Position numbers and translations under genes: made by a program
Source of the DNA: Actinomadura spongiicola
Lineage (GTDB): Bacteria; Actinomycetota; Actinomycetes; Streptosporangiales; Streptosporangiaceae
DNA: 64,000 nt
Assembly: GCF_003432485.1 (NCBI RefSeq)
Contig: NZ_QVNQ01000013.1
Span: forward strand, 124,001 to 188,000
Direction of reading: 5' to 3'
Shown here: one piece after another, positions 36,245-46,900 of the stretch
Numbering within the stretch: the stretch's first letter is position 1
Layout of the letters: every line of letters begins with the position of its first letter
Notes under the pieces: model-generated
What the model was told of the DNA's origin: nothing
What the model saw: the letters and a program-made list of their open reading frames with translations, nothing else
Database searches by the model: none

Positions 36245-36637
36245 TTAGCCGACGGGTTGGGGGGACGGGGCCAGGTGCTCGGCGAGGATCTTCAGGTGGG
36301 TTTCGCGGGCTTCGGCGTGACATCGGCGGCCCGCGTCGGTGATGGCGACGACGACGCCGCGGCGGTCGAACTCGCAGAGGTCGCGTCGGACGTAGCTCTG
36401 TTTCTCCAGGCGGGCGACGGTGCGGGAGAGGGCGCTCTGGCTGAGGTACATGGCCGCGGCGATCTCCTGCATGCGGGGCTTGTCACATTGGGCGTCGACG
36501 AGGCGATCGAGCGTCTCGTACTCGCTCATGGTGAGGCCGTGGGCGTCCTGGAGCGCGCGGTCGAGGGCGCACGCGAGCTTGTTGTAGCAGGTCGCGAGCT
36601 CACGCCACCGGTCGATGAGGGCAGCCTCCGCTTTCAT
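36245..36637 (-). CDS. MarR-family regulator
   Basis: About 130 residues from ATG 36637, chosen because the region upstream holds operator-like repeats. The winged HTH is LTMSEYETLDRLVDAQCDKPRMQEIAAAMYLSQSALSRTVARLEKQSYVRRDLCEFDRRGVVVAITDAGRR, flanked by dimerisation helices. Divergent from an MFS exporter whose start is 90 bases away, which it probably represses. Confidence 0.9.
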   Translation of the reverse strand: MKAEAALIDRWRELATCYNKLACALDRALQDAHGLTMSEYETLDRLVDAQCDKPRMQEIAAAMYLSQSALSRTVARLEKQSYVRRDLCEFDRRGVVVAITDAGRRCHAEARETHLKILAEHLAPSPQPVG

Positions 36638-36651
36638 GGCGCGGATCGTAC

Positions 36652-36727
36652 CATGTGCGCGCATCTGATGCACATGAATTAAGTTCCGAGGAATCTAGTG
36701 CATGGACATTGGATGCATGTGCATGTA
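36652..36727. promoter_or_regulatory. operator-like repeats between marR and the exporter
   Basis: CATGTGC (36652-36658) and GCACATG (36670-36676) form an inverted repeat with a nested GCAT-CTG-ATGC. Further TGCATG elements lie at about 36699-36725 (TGCATGGACATTGGATGCATG). The short AT-richer gap also holds the promoters of both genes. Confidence 0.55.
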
Positions 36728-38191
36728 GTGTCCTCCGACGTGACTATCACTGACACCTCACCTGCCTCTACCGTCGGCGCGCCGACCACCAAGAGCGCGC
36801 CGGCCGAACAGACCTGGACTCCTCGGCTGTGGGGGGTCCTCGCGGTCCTGTGCGCCGTGTTGTTCCTGGACGGACTCGACGTCTCGATGGTCGGCGTCGC
36901 GCTGCCGTCCATCGGCGCCGAGTTGGGCCTGTCCACGACGTCGCTGCAGTGGATCGTGAACGGTTACGTCCTTGGTTACGGCGGTCTGCTGCTGCTCGGT
37001 GGACGCACCGCGGACCTGCTCGGACGCCGGAAGGTGTTCATCATCGCGCTCGCGGTGTTCGCCGTGGCGTCGCTGATCGGCGGGCTCGTCAACAACGGCG
37101 CCCTGTTGATCGCCACCCGTTTCATCAAGGGGCTCGCCGCCGCGTTCACCGCACCGACCGCTTTGTCGATCTTGACCACTACGTTCCAGGAGGGACCGGC
37201 ACGTAACCGGGCGTTGTCGGTCTTCTCGGTCTTCGGGGCCAGCGGCTACTCGTCGGGGCTGATCCTCGGCGGCCTGCTGACGGGCATCGGGTGGCGTTGG
37301 ACGTTCCTGACGCCGGTGCCTCTCGCCCTTATCGCGCTTGTCGCGGGTCTCGCGCTGATCCCGAAGGACCGGCCTGCGGCCGGTGGCGGCCATGACATCG
37401 TCGGGGCCGTGACGCTCACCGGCGGCATGCTGCTCGCCGTGTACGCGGTCGTCTCCGCACCTGAACGCGGGTGGCTCGACCCCGTCACGCTGGGGTTGGT
37501 CGCGTTGGCGGTGGCGCTGCTGGGCGCCTTCTTCGTGGCGGAGAACAAGGTGCGGCACCCGCTGATCCGGCTCGGCATCCTGCGGATCGGGTCGATCGTG
37601 CGGGCGAACCTGAGCATCATCGCGCTGTTCGGGTCGTACCTGAGTTTCCAGTTCATGATGACGCTCTACCTGCAGGACGTCCTGCACTGGTCGCCGCTGA
37701 AGATGGCGCTGGCGTTGCTGCCGGCCGGGCTTGTCGTGGCCGTTGGTTCCCCGTTCGTCGGGCACCTGATCAACCGGTTCGGCACGCCCAGGCTGATCAT
37801 CAGCGCGCTGACGTCCCTGAGCCTCGGTTACGCGTGGTTCCTGGTGACGGCAGGGAACACTCCGAACTACCTGGTGACGGTTCTGCCGACGATGGTGCTG
37901 CTGGGCGGCGGATTCGCGTTCGGGTTCAGCTCGATCATGGCGCAGGCGACGGAAGGGATCGACGACTCTGAACAGGGTCTGGCGTCCGGTCTCGTCCACA
38001 CGTCGGCCCAGGTCGGGGCCGCCCTGGTCTTGGCGGTGGTCACGGTTCTGGTCGCGGACGGAACCGCGGCCGGTAGCGAGAACTTCGCCGAGTTCCACCC
38101 GGGCGTCAACCTGGTCAGTGTCGTCGCCGTGGTCGGCTTGCTCCTGAACCTGGTGCCGCTCCTGCGCCGCTACCGTCCCAAGCACGCCTGA
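36728..38191 (+). CDS. DHA2-family MFS transporter
   Basis: About 487 residues with 14 predicted helices. Helix 1 is LAVLCAVLFLDGLDVSMVGVALPSIGAELG, followed by SLQWIVNGYVLGYGGLLLLGGRTADLLGRRKVFI (motif A) and RFIKGLAAAFTAPTALSILTT (motif B/C region). Typical of drug or metabolite exporters. The start is uncertain: GTG 36728 is chosen; GTG 36740 and ATG 36698 are in frame. A perfect terminator follows. Confidence 0.9.
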   Translation: MSSDVTITDTSPASTVGAPTTKSAPAEQTWTPRLWGVLAVLCAVLFLDGLDVSMVGVALPSIGAELGLSTTSLQWIVNGYVLGYGGLLLLGGRTADLLGRRKVFIIALAVFAVASLIGGLVNNGALLIATRFIKGLAAAFTAPTALSILTTTFQEGPARNRALSVFSVFGASGYSSGLILGGLLTGIGWRWTFLTPVPLALIALVAGLALIPKDRPAAGGGHDIVGAVTLTGGMLLAVYAVVSAPERGWLDPVTLGLVALAVALLGAFFVAENKVRHPLIRLGILRIGSIVRANLSIIALFGSYLSFQFMMTLYLQDVLHWSPLKMALALLPAGLVVAVGSPFVGHLINRFGTPRLIISALTSLSLGYAWFLVTAGNTPNYLVTVLPTMVLLGGGFAFGFSSIMAQATEGIDDSEQGLASGLVHTSAQVGAALVLAVVTVLVADGTAAGSENFAEFHPGVNLVSVVAVVGLLLNLVPLLRRYRPKHA

Positions 38192-38217
38192 TCCGGACGA
38201 TCCGGACCGACGACCAC

Positions 38218-38250
38218 GCGGGGACGCGCTCACCATGAGCGCGTCCCCGC
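38218..38250. terminator. strong hairpin after the exporter
   Basis: GCGGGGACGCGCTCA (38218-38232) pairs perfectly with TGAGCGCGTCCCCGC (38236-38250) around CCA, 15 bp. It lies 27 bases after the stop. Confidence 0.8.
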
Positions 38251-38706
38251 CTCGTGTTCTGGGATGTCGTCGGGCACGCGTCCGCCCGCATGCGGAGGGT
38301 CGACGCCTGTGCCTTCCTGGCCCTGCCCAAGACGCGCTGCGCGAACGTGTGGTGGGTTGGCTCGTTGGCCTCGTGGACCAAAAGCGTCGCCGGTCCACGC
38401 TCCGGCTGCCCAGTAGGAAGTTGCGGCAAGGCGTGCGCCACGGCCCTGCTCTGTCATTGCGGGACGACCATCAGCTCGTTGAGCGCGGACGTGCATGACC
38501 CAGTCTCGGGGTGAACCAACCCATCCGGCGCGGGTGTCGTCAGTCCACTCCACGAAACTGGCCTTCACGGGTAGCACGTACTCGGATGCCTGGCCGATCG
38601 GCTCGCCGTCCATGCGACCGATGACGACCTCGGAAAAGAGCGCTTGGGCGTAGTCGGGGAGTTGCCCAGCGAACCGCTCTGCGGAGTAGGGCAGCTGGTC
38701 AACCAT
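38251..38706 (-). pseudogene. hypothetical gene, probably decayed
   Basis: The minus strand from ATG 38706 gives a protein-like start: MVDQLPYSAERFAGQLPDYAQALFSEVVIGRMDGEP, KASFVEWTDDTRAGWVGSPRDWVMHVRAQRA. Beyond about 38490 this frame becomes low-complexity and runs into the exporter's terminator. Another frame there reads HTFAQRVLGRARKAQASTLRMRADA, so a frameshift is likely. No family recognised. Confidence 0.35.
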
Positions 38707-38718
38707 GCCCTGCTGCAT

Positions 38719-39059
38719 GTGAGTTCGAGAGGCGGTGGGAGTCGTGTCGAGAACGGTCGTGGTCAGCCTCCTGTTCCGGTGCCTGCCACACTGCGCAGGA
38801 AGTTTCGTGCGAGCGGACGCCGGCGGTCGCCGCTGCGGGCCGGCATGAGGTCTTGTGCCGGTCGGTCACGCCCTCGTCGTCCGCACCCTGCCCTGGGGGA
38901 GTGGGCTGGTCGGCGGTCCACAGGGTGGGGAGGATGCTGGTGGGCGCGTCGGCTGGCCTGCGCTTGGACTGATAAGTCGTGCTGGCCGAGGGGGAGAGCT
39001 TCGGCCCGGGGTCGGCGAGGTCTGCCTTCAAGAGCGACGTGCCGTTCCCGGCGATCTGC
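38719..39059. other. intergenic, no gene seen
   Basis: About 340 bases with conflicting open frames on both strands and no motif; probably old gene debris. Confidence 0.3.
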
Positions 39060-39754
39060 TCAGCCGAGTGGGTCGGGAGTGTCCCGGTGTCGTGTTGCCC
39101 GCGCAGTCCCGACCTGGTTTCTTCGTAGTGGACTGATCGGTCCGCCAGGGGCCCGGTGAGGTTGGCCGGACTGGGGCGGCTGCGGAAGACGGACGGAAAG
39201 TCTGCGGCGTTGTAGATACGCCTCTGCGTCTGAGCTCAACGCTCGTAAGTGCCGTGCAGCGCCGTAGCCCGAGAGCACGCTCCGGTGTTCCAGGATCGGC
39301 TGGGCTGCGGGGAAGGCACGGACCACCTGAGGCGACCACAGTTCGAGAACTTCTTTGGGGCGAACGTGGCGGCGTGTGTAGTAGAGCGCCAGGACGTTCA
39401 GTTGAGCCAAAGAGTTGTTGATCTTAACGTATCAACTTGGGTGAGCTGCTCGACCTGGCGTTGTTCCTCCGCCATCAGGTAGAGAAGTCGGCGGCCCTCT
39501 TGTTGATCGGCGGTGACCAGTCGATCGTGAAGGTTCAGCAGAAGGTCATGCTTGTTTCGCGCTCGGTCGTAAGCGAAAGTTCCCAGGCTTAAGGCGAGGG
39601 CGAGGGCGAGAAAGGCAATCACGATGCTTATGTTGCTACTCCGTGGCCGGGGCGCGACTCTGTCTTTCGACGGTGCCGAATCACGGTCGGCTCCATTCGA
39701 CAGGAGTGTGTTGTGGCCGAGGTCGGTCGGATCTTGCCACTGAAAAGTGATCAT
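39060..39754 (-). pseudogene. frameshifted single-span membrane protein
   Basis: The minus strand gives MITFQWQDPTDLG, a helix SIVIAFLALALALSLGTFAYD, then HDLLLNLHDRLVTADQQEGRRLLYLMAEEQRQVEQLTQVD. At about 39425 one base is missing; the next frame continues VKINNSLAQLNVLALYYTRRHVRPKEVLELWSPQVVRAFPAAQPILEHRSV. The two halves join smoothly, so this was one gene of about 190 residues with a single disabling deletion, or a sequencing error. Function unknown; the order (membrane helix then long helical cytoplasmic part) resembles DUF4760-type proteins. Confidence 0.55.
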
Positions 39755-40127
39755 CTTGGGGGGCGAGAGGTAGGAGATGGTCGGGTGTCCTGGTACACGT
39801 CCGCTGCAGGGTCGCACAGAGCATCCGAGCGAGGAAGACAGGTGCCCTGCTGTAGTGGTCAGCGCCGGTCCCAGGGGCGGTTTGCGGGCCGGCTCGTCGA
39901 CTGACGACTGGGATGGCGTCGCCTACCGGTGGTGGGACGGGGGCGACCCTGCAGGTTGCTGCCTGCAGACCCAGTGAAGGCCGCCGACGAGCTCGGCGTC
40001 AGCTATAGCGCGGAGTGATTCAGGGCGGTGAACTGCATGCCTCTCTGAGATTGGGGTGAACACTTGCGCGTGTAGGTGTGATTGTGGATTGAGTGCGAGT
40101 GGTGTTTGGTGGGCTGTGGTGGGTTGG
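39755..40127. other. intergenic, no gene seen
   Basis: About 370 bases between the broken membrane protein gene and the VIT/VWA gene end. No credible frame or terminator was found. Confidence 0.3.
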
Positions 40128-42500
40128 TTATTTGGGGCGTTTCCAGAAGGGGCGGCGGGGGGTGCTTTCGCCGGTTTGGGCGGTGAGGATGTGGAGGGTG
40201 CGGGTCCATAGGTTGTCGATGGTGGTCTGGTCGGATGTGGGGTGCAGGCGGCGTAGGTCGTCGCGTAGGTCGGTGAGGGGTTTGGTGTTCAGGTGTTGGG
40301 CCTCCATTCGTTGGATGATCGAGTTGAGGAGGGGGAGGAGTTCGACTATTAGGTGGTGGACGCGTTGGTCGTGCGAGTCGGGTACTTGGCGTAGGCGGTC
40401 GAGGATGTTCTTCAGTTCCTGTTGGAAGCCGGTGATGGGCGTGTGGGGGGTGTCGGACGGCTTTGGCTTTGCTGTTCGTCTGCCGCGGGGGTGGCCGGAG
40501 GCACGGCCCGGCATTACCGGGGGTGGTGCGGCGCTGTAGGGCGGTGGGGGGCCTCCGGGGGCCGGAGGTGGTGCTGAGGCGAGGGGGGCCGGGGCGGCGG
40601 AGAAGGCGGCGGGTACTGCCATGGGGGCGGCGGCTGCGGGGGCCGCCCAGCCCTGGGGCGTTTCCACTGGCTGGACGACCTGGTGTGGAGTGCCGCCGTT
40701 GGTGACCACGCGGTCGTCCACGGCAACGAATGCGGTGAAGCGGCACAGAACGCCGAAGCGGAGTGATGTGTCGATGATGCGTTGTTCCAGGGCGGCGGGG
40801 CCTCCGGCCGTGTAGCGGTCTTCCAGGTCGCGGAGGTGGGCGCGGGCCCAGACGGATCGGGTGGCCGGGGCCTTGGTGACGGTGGCCGTGGCTTGTTGTT
40901 CCCAGGTTCGTTGTCCGGACGTGGTTCCTTTGATGGTGAGGGAGCCGGACGGGGTGCCGCGGTAGCGGCCGGCGATCACCAGGGGTACGCCGGGGAAGAG
41001 GGAGCCCAGCCTGGCGGGGGCCACGGAGTCGGGGATGATCTCCAGGTCTTCGGGGTGGAGGGTGAGGCCGGTTGCGAGCGGTGCGCTGATCCGGTGGTGG
41101 ATCGACTCCATCGCCTCGTCCAGGCGGTCTTCGGACTCGACCAGTTCGCAGCGTCCCTGGCCGATGGTCGCGAGCCGGTTCAGGAAACCCGCGTTGACGG
41201 CCCGGTCGATGCCGACCGTGTGGACGCGGACGCCTCGCAGGCGGGGTTCGAGGTGGGCGAGGAGTTGGTCTTCGTTGCCGACCTGACCGTCGGTGATGAG
41301 GACCAGGACGCGGTCGCGCGTGGAGTCGGCCAGGAGGTGGCAGGCCTCGTCCAGGGGGGACAGCATTTCGGTGCCGCCCCGTGCCTTCAGTGTTGCCAGG
41401 TGCTCGACCGCGCGGAATCGGTTGCGGTCGGTGGCGTTCACCAGGCCGGGGGAGAGGTCCCTGGGGCGTTCGATGACACTGTCGAAGGAGAGGACGGTGA
41501 AACGGTCGTCGGCGTGGAGGGTGTCGACGATGCGGGCGGCGGCGCGGCGGGCGGCGACCATCTTCCAGCCGTGCATGCTGCCGGATCGGTCGAGGACGAG
41601 TACGACGTCGCGTGGGCTCGGACGGGTCTCGCCGGTGGGGAGCACGGTCAGGTTGAACGTTCCTTCCTCGCCGGAGTCGTCTGGGACGAGGGTTAGGGAC
41701 GCGCTCTCCTGTGCGGCGAAGTCGAGGCGGAGGATGAAGTCGCGGTCGAGGCGTTCGCCCGGCTGGAGGCGCAGGGTCGTGGTTTCGTCGGTCTCGGCCT
41801 CGGTCACCACGTGCAGGGCCGAGCGGAGCTGGGTCAACGGCAGGCCGGACGGGTTGATGTCGACGGTGATGGCCAACGCGACCGGGTTGGGGAAGCCCGG
41901 GAGGAGGACGGGTGGGCTGATTCGGGAGGCGTCCGGTACGGCGTCGGTGTCGTCGGCGACTCCGGAGCCGGTGCGTTCGCCGTCCAGGGGGGCTCCTGGG
42001 ATGAAGCGGGGGGCGACGACCAGGGGGAAGCGGAATGTGGCGCTTGACGCTGAGTCGTGCGGGAGGGGTTGGTCGAGGTTCAGCCTGAGCGTCACGCGTT
42101 CGCCCGGCAGGATGTTGCCGACCCGCATGGTGAAGACGTCGGGACGGTCTTCCTCGGCGATGGCGGCGCGTTGGCCGGAGGCGATCGCGGTGTCGTAGTC
42201 CTGCCTGGCCTGGGCGCGTTCCTTCAGGGTTCCCTCGATGACGCGGTCGGCGGCCTCCAGGCGCAGTGCGGTGACGGCGCCTCGGTCGGGCAGCGGGAAG
42301 ATGTAGGTGGCCTCCAGCGGCACGTCGTGGGGGTTGTGGAAGCCCTGGACGATTTCGACTCCGGCGGCGAGCCCGGTGATCGTGGCGTGCACGTCGACGG
42401 AGTCGAGCGGCAGGTTGCCCTTGTCGGTGCTGAGCGCGCCCAGTCCGCGGTCGGGCTCCGAGGACGTGGCGTCGGGTAGCGGCAGGATGCGCACGGTCAC
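40128..42500 (-). CDS. VIT and von Willebrand A domain protein
   Basis: 790 residues. The N-terminal VIT domain is about 25-160 (DVHATITGLAAGVEIVQGFHNPHDVPLEATYIFPLPD, then ERAQARQDYDTAIASGQRAA). The VWA domain is about 293-470 with an intact MIDAS: VLVLDRSGSMHGWKM, a Thr in GGTEML, and LITDGQVGNE. A Pro/Ala linker follows (about 620-680), then a helical C-terminus (ITGFQQELKNILDRLRQVP to the end). No signal peptide, so it acts inside the cell, presumably in metal-dependent protein binding. GTG 42500 follows GGAGG and overlaps the MerR stop (GTGA), so the two are co-translated. Confidence 0.92.
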   Translation of the reverse strand: MTVRILPLPDATSSEPDRGLGALSTDKGNLPLDSVDVHATITGLAAGVEIVQGFHNPHDVPLEATYIFPLPDRGAVTALRLEAADRVIEGTLKERAQARQDYDTAIASGQRAAIAEEDRPDVFTMRVGNILPGERVTLRLNLDQPLPHDSASSATFRFPLVVAPRFIPGAPLDGERTGSGVADDTDAVPDASRISPPVLLPGFPNPVALAITVDINPSGLPLTQLRSALHVVTEAETDETTTLRLQPGERLDRDFILRLDFAAQESASLTLVPDDSGEEGTFNLTVLPTGETRPSPRDVVLVLDRSGSMHGWKMVAARRAAARIVDTLHADDRFTVLSFDSVIERPRDLSPGLVNATDRNRFRAVEHLATLKARGGTEMLSPLDEACHLLADSTRDRVLVLITDGQVGNEDQLLAHLEPRLRGVRVHTVGIDRAVNAGFLNRLATIGQGRCELVESEDRLDEAMESIHHRISAPLATGLTLHPEDLEIIPDSVAPARLGSLFPGVPLVIAGRYRGTPSGSLTIKGTTSGQRTWEQQATATVTKAPATRSVWARAHLRDLEDRYTAGGPAALEQRIIDTSLRFGVLCRFTAFVAVDDRVVTNGGTPHQVVQPVETPQGWAAPAAAAPMAVPAAFSAAPAPLASAPPPAPGGPPPPYSAAPPPVMPGRASGHPRGRRTAKPKPSDTPHTPITGFQQELKNILDRLRQVPDSHDQRVHHLIVELLPLLNSIIQRMEAQHLNTKPLTDLRDDLRRLHPTSDQTTIDNLWTRTLHILTAQTGESTPRRPFWKRPK

Positions 42501-43135
42501 TGGGACCTCCGGGTGGGACGGGCGGACAGGGATGTGGGGTTTTCCGGGGCACTGACGAGGCCACGGCGTTGTAGTTCTTGGAGGAGCGGTCGGGCGGCGA
42601 TCTCGATGGCGGTGAGGTCGTCGTCGTTCAGGACGGGCACGTCCAGGACGAGGGTGAGGCCGGGGGCGAGCCGGACTCCCTGGACGATGGGCGGGGGCGG
42701 CTTGCCGTAGTCGTCGGGCACGGTCGCCTGGGTGTACGACACGTCGGGGCGTGCACTCCAGAAGTTGGGGCGGGAGGGCTTCTCGACCCGGGCGGGTGGT
42801 GGTGCCGAGACGGCGGGTGGGGTGGGGAGGGCGGCGATTCGTTCCAGGGTCTCGTCGGTGGCCGTGGCGAGTTCGATCTGGATCTCGGCGATGGAGCGGC
42901 CGGTGGCCTGGCGGCGTTTCACGGCGACCAGTTGCAGGAGGTGGCGAGGCCCGTACAGGGCGGTGCGGCCCCGGCGGCCCAGGGGTGGGTCGATGAGGCC
43001 GATGGTGGTGTACCAGCGGATCAGTCGTTCGTTGGGCAGGTCGCGCACCCGGCCGCTGACCTGCGTGGACCCGTCCGCGGAGAGGGCCGCCGCGGCGTGT
43101 TCCGCCAGCTCGCTGATCGTCCAGGTGCCGTCCAT
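42497..43135 (-). CDS. MerR-family regulator of the VIT/VWA operon
   Basis: 212 residues. The MerR HTH is TWTISELAEHAAAAL, then VRDLPNERLIRWYTTIGLIDPPLGRRGRTALYGPRHLLQLVAVKRRQATGRSIAEIQ. The C-terminal half is Pro-rich followed by VQGVRLAPGLTLVLDVPVLNDDDLTAIEIAARPLLQELQRRG, with no metal-binding Cys. The ligand might be a protein, e.g. its VWA partner, but this is speculation. A perfect palindrome lies 12 bases upstream of the start. Confidence 0.9.
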   Translation of the reverse strand: MDGTWTISELAEHAAAALSADGSTQVSGRVRDLPNERLIRWYTTIGLIDPPLGRRGRTALYGPRHLLQLVAVKRRQATGRSIAEIQIELATATDETLERIAALPTPPAVSAPPPARVEKPSRPNFWSARPDVSYTQATVPDDYGKPPPPIVQGVRLAPGLTLVLDVPVLNDDDLTAIEIAARPLLQELQRRGLVSAPENPTSLSARPTRRSQ

Positions 43136-43146
43136 GGAGATGAGGA

Positions 43147-43171
43147 TGACACTGTCATTGTGACAGTGTCA
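43147..43171 (-). promoter_or_regulatory. perfect 25-bp palindrome (MerR operator/promoter)
   Basis: TGACACTGTCA (43147-43157) and TGACAGTGTCA (43161-43171) are exact inverted repeats around TTG. Each arm is itself a TGACA-N-TGTCA palindrome. On the minus strand a TTGACA box (43172-43167) forms the edge of the palindrome, so regulator binding would overlap the promoter, as usual for MerR proteins. Confidence 0.85.
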
Positions 43172-43564
43172 AGGTTTTCTGAAGATCGACTTTGCTGGTG
43201 GCCGCGCGCCCGTCGAGCCCCGGAGCCTGCGGCGTGCAATTGCAGGGGAATTTGTCGGCTGTTTTGTGCGGGTCACGGCGTGGGGCGGCTGCTGAGGGAT
43301 GCCTGTCGGCGATGATGGGTAGGGGTTTTGCGGGGCAATTTAGGTCTATTGGGTGCTCCTGGCGGTGTGTTCTTAGATCGATGGGTTAGGGGCCCTTGTC
43401 CTGTTCGCTGGGGTGTGGGGGACTTTCTGGGGAGGGCGGCTGGGCTACTCGTATGTGACACTTTGGGAAAAGGTGTGGCGAAGGGTGAGAATGGTGTTCG
43501 GTATCCTGGTTCGGTCTCGTGAATTGGTCGGTGAGGAACGCTCGAAGCCCTTATTTTCTGTGGC
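43172..43564. other. divergent promoter region, no gene seen
   Basis: About 390 bases between the MerR gene and the sigma-factor fusion. GT-rich on the plus strand around 43300-43500, with no protein-like frame. Confidence 0.4.
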
Positions 43565-45295
<1,731 letters not shown>

Positions 45296-45385
45296 GCGGG
45301 TACGACGGTGTACTCGTCATTGGTCGAGTCGACTACCTTCCGTAGGTGATCTTTTGCGCTAAGTGGTAGTGGCCGTGGGGATGAC

Positions 45386-46651
45386 GTGCTCATGGCATCT
45401 GGTGCGGCGGAGACCAGCCGAGTGTTCTCGGCTCTCTTTCGTGGGGCGGCGCTGTGGCGGTTCGCCTTCTGCGTGAGCCTTGCGTTGGGCATGAGCGTGG
45501 TGTCACCGGGCGCGTTCGCCGATCCCTCGCCCAGTGCGCGCGATGTCGAGCGGAGCGAGAACCGGGTCAGGGAGCAGGCCTCCGTGGTTGGTCGGACGAA
45601 GGCCCTCCTCGCGCAGGCGGACGGCGAACTTGACCGGCTCGCCGTCGCCGCCGAGGCCGCGATCGAGCACTACCACGGCGAGCGGGTCAAGCTGCGTCGC
45701 TCTCAGGAGCTCTACGGGGAGACCCAGGCGCGAGTGGCGGCGGCCGACCGACGGGTGGAGGAGACGCGAGGGGAGCTTGCGTCACTCGCGGCACAGATCT
45801 ACCGCGGTGGGACCGGCTCCGGACGGATGCCCCCGGCGCTCGCCGGTCATGGCGGCCCGCAGGGCTACATGGACCGGGCCGTGATGGTCGAGATGCTCGC
45901 CCGACGTCGGGCGGCGATGGTCGAGCGTGTCCGGGCGTCTCGGATCGTCGCCGACGTGTTCCGCCGCCAAGCCCGGGTGGCGTTCGTTGAGCAGAGTGCC
46001 GCGACGAAGCGCGCCGACGAGGCCAAGCGAGCCGCTCAGGCAGCGGTGGCCAGGCAGCGGGCGTCGGTACAGCTGATCGAAACGGAGAAGCGGCGGCTGG
46101 AGGAACTGCTCGGCCGCGCACAGGCCCATGCGGTCCGGGTCAAGCGCGCACGGGAACGAGCACTGGAGAAGGCGGAGGCCATCAAGGCTCGTGCCGAGTT
46201 CGCCGGGTCGGTACTGCCTGGTGCGGAGCCGTCTTCTGCGGCAGTGCGCGGTGCTGTCGCGGTGCGAGCGGCACTGAAGTGGCTCGGAACCCCGTATGCG
46301 TGGGGCGGCGGGACGGTCGCCGGTCCGAGTCATGGAGTGGCGCAAGGCGCGGGAACGGTCGGCTTCGACTGCTCTGGTCTGGTGATGTACGCGTGGCACC
46401 AGGCCGGTGTACGACTCGACCACTGGACCGGTACGCAGTGGGCGTCCGGGCCGCACATCCCCATCGACGCGCTGCGCAGGGGCGACCTGGTCTTCTTCGC
46501 GAAGGACACGTCCGATCCCGCAACGATTCACCACGTAGGCATCTACCTCGGCAAGGGCCGGATGGTGGAAGCGCCCTTCACCGGTGGACGTGTGCGCGTG
46601 TCCAGCATCTACCGAGCGGACCTGATCGGTGCGACCCGTCCGACGGTCTGA
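45386..46651 (+). CDS. NlpC/P60 peptidoglycan endopeptidase with coiled coil
   Basis: 421 residues. Signal peptide ends PGAFA (about 46). Residues about 50-280 are a long coiled coil (RSENRVREQASVVGRTKALLAQADGELDRL etc.). The C-terminal NlpC/P60 domain (about 295-421) has Cys329 in GFDCSGLVMYAWHQAG and His in TIHHVGIYLGKG, the catalytic pair that cuts D-Glu to meso-DAP bonds. Resembles the RipA/RipC-type hydrolases. Start GTG 45386 or ATG 45392. It follows the sigma-BACON gene by 90 bases. Confidence 0.93.
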   Translation: MLMASGAAETSRVFSALFRGAALWRFAFCVSLALGMSVVSPGAFADPSPSARDVERSENRVREQASVVGRTKALLAQADGELDRLAVAAEAAIEHYHGERVKLRRSQELYGETQARVAAADRRVEETRGELASLAAQIYRGGTGSGRMPPALAGHGGPQGYMDRAVMVEMLARRRAAMVERVRASRIVADVFRRQARVAFVEQSAATKRADEAKRAAQAAVARQRASVQLIETEKRRLEELLGRAQAHAVRVKRARERALEKAEAIKARAEFAGSVLPGAEPSSAAVRGAVAVRAALKWLGTPYAWGGGTVAGPSHGVAQGAGTVGFDCSGLVMYAWHQAGVRLDHWTGTQWASGPHIPIDALRRGDLVFFAKDTSDPATIHHVGIYLGKGRMVEAPFTGGRVRVSSIYRADLIGATRPTV

Positions 46652-46681
46652 AGCGTCCGTGCGCGTACCCCCTGGACGACG

Positions 46682-46719
46682 AGAACCCTTCCGCAAGAAG
46701 GTTCATGCGGAAGGGTTCT
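46682..46719. terminator. hairpin after the NlpC/P60 gene
   Basis: AGAACCCTTCCGCA (46682-46695) pairs perfectly with TGCGGAAGGGTTCT (46706-46719), 14 bp, 10-base loop. Confidence 0.8.
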
Positions 46720-46900
46720 GCGTGAGCCCTGTCGCTGTAAGCCGTATCGCTCTGAGTCGTGTCGCTTGGGCGCGGGAGCGGAGTCAGCACCGTCCACGGG
46801 TCCCGGCTCGTCGCGTCTGTATCGGGCCGGCGGATCGGGGGCAGACCGTCGACCGGGCGCGGCGTCGCCTTGGGTGGGTCGCTGCGGTCACGGTCATCGG

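Noticed and set aside
40003..42564. 853-residue minus-strand frame in another phase over the VIT/VWA gene
   Set aside because: Pro/Arg-rich alternative frame; the phase starting at 42500 has intact VIT and MIDAS motifs.
45300..45385. c-di-AMP riboswitch before the NlpC/P60 gene
   Set aside because: Such genes often have one, but the gap is under 100 bases and I see none of the conserved core.
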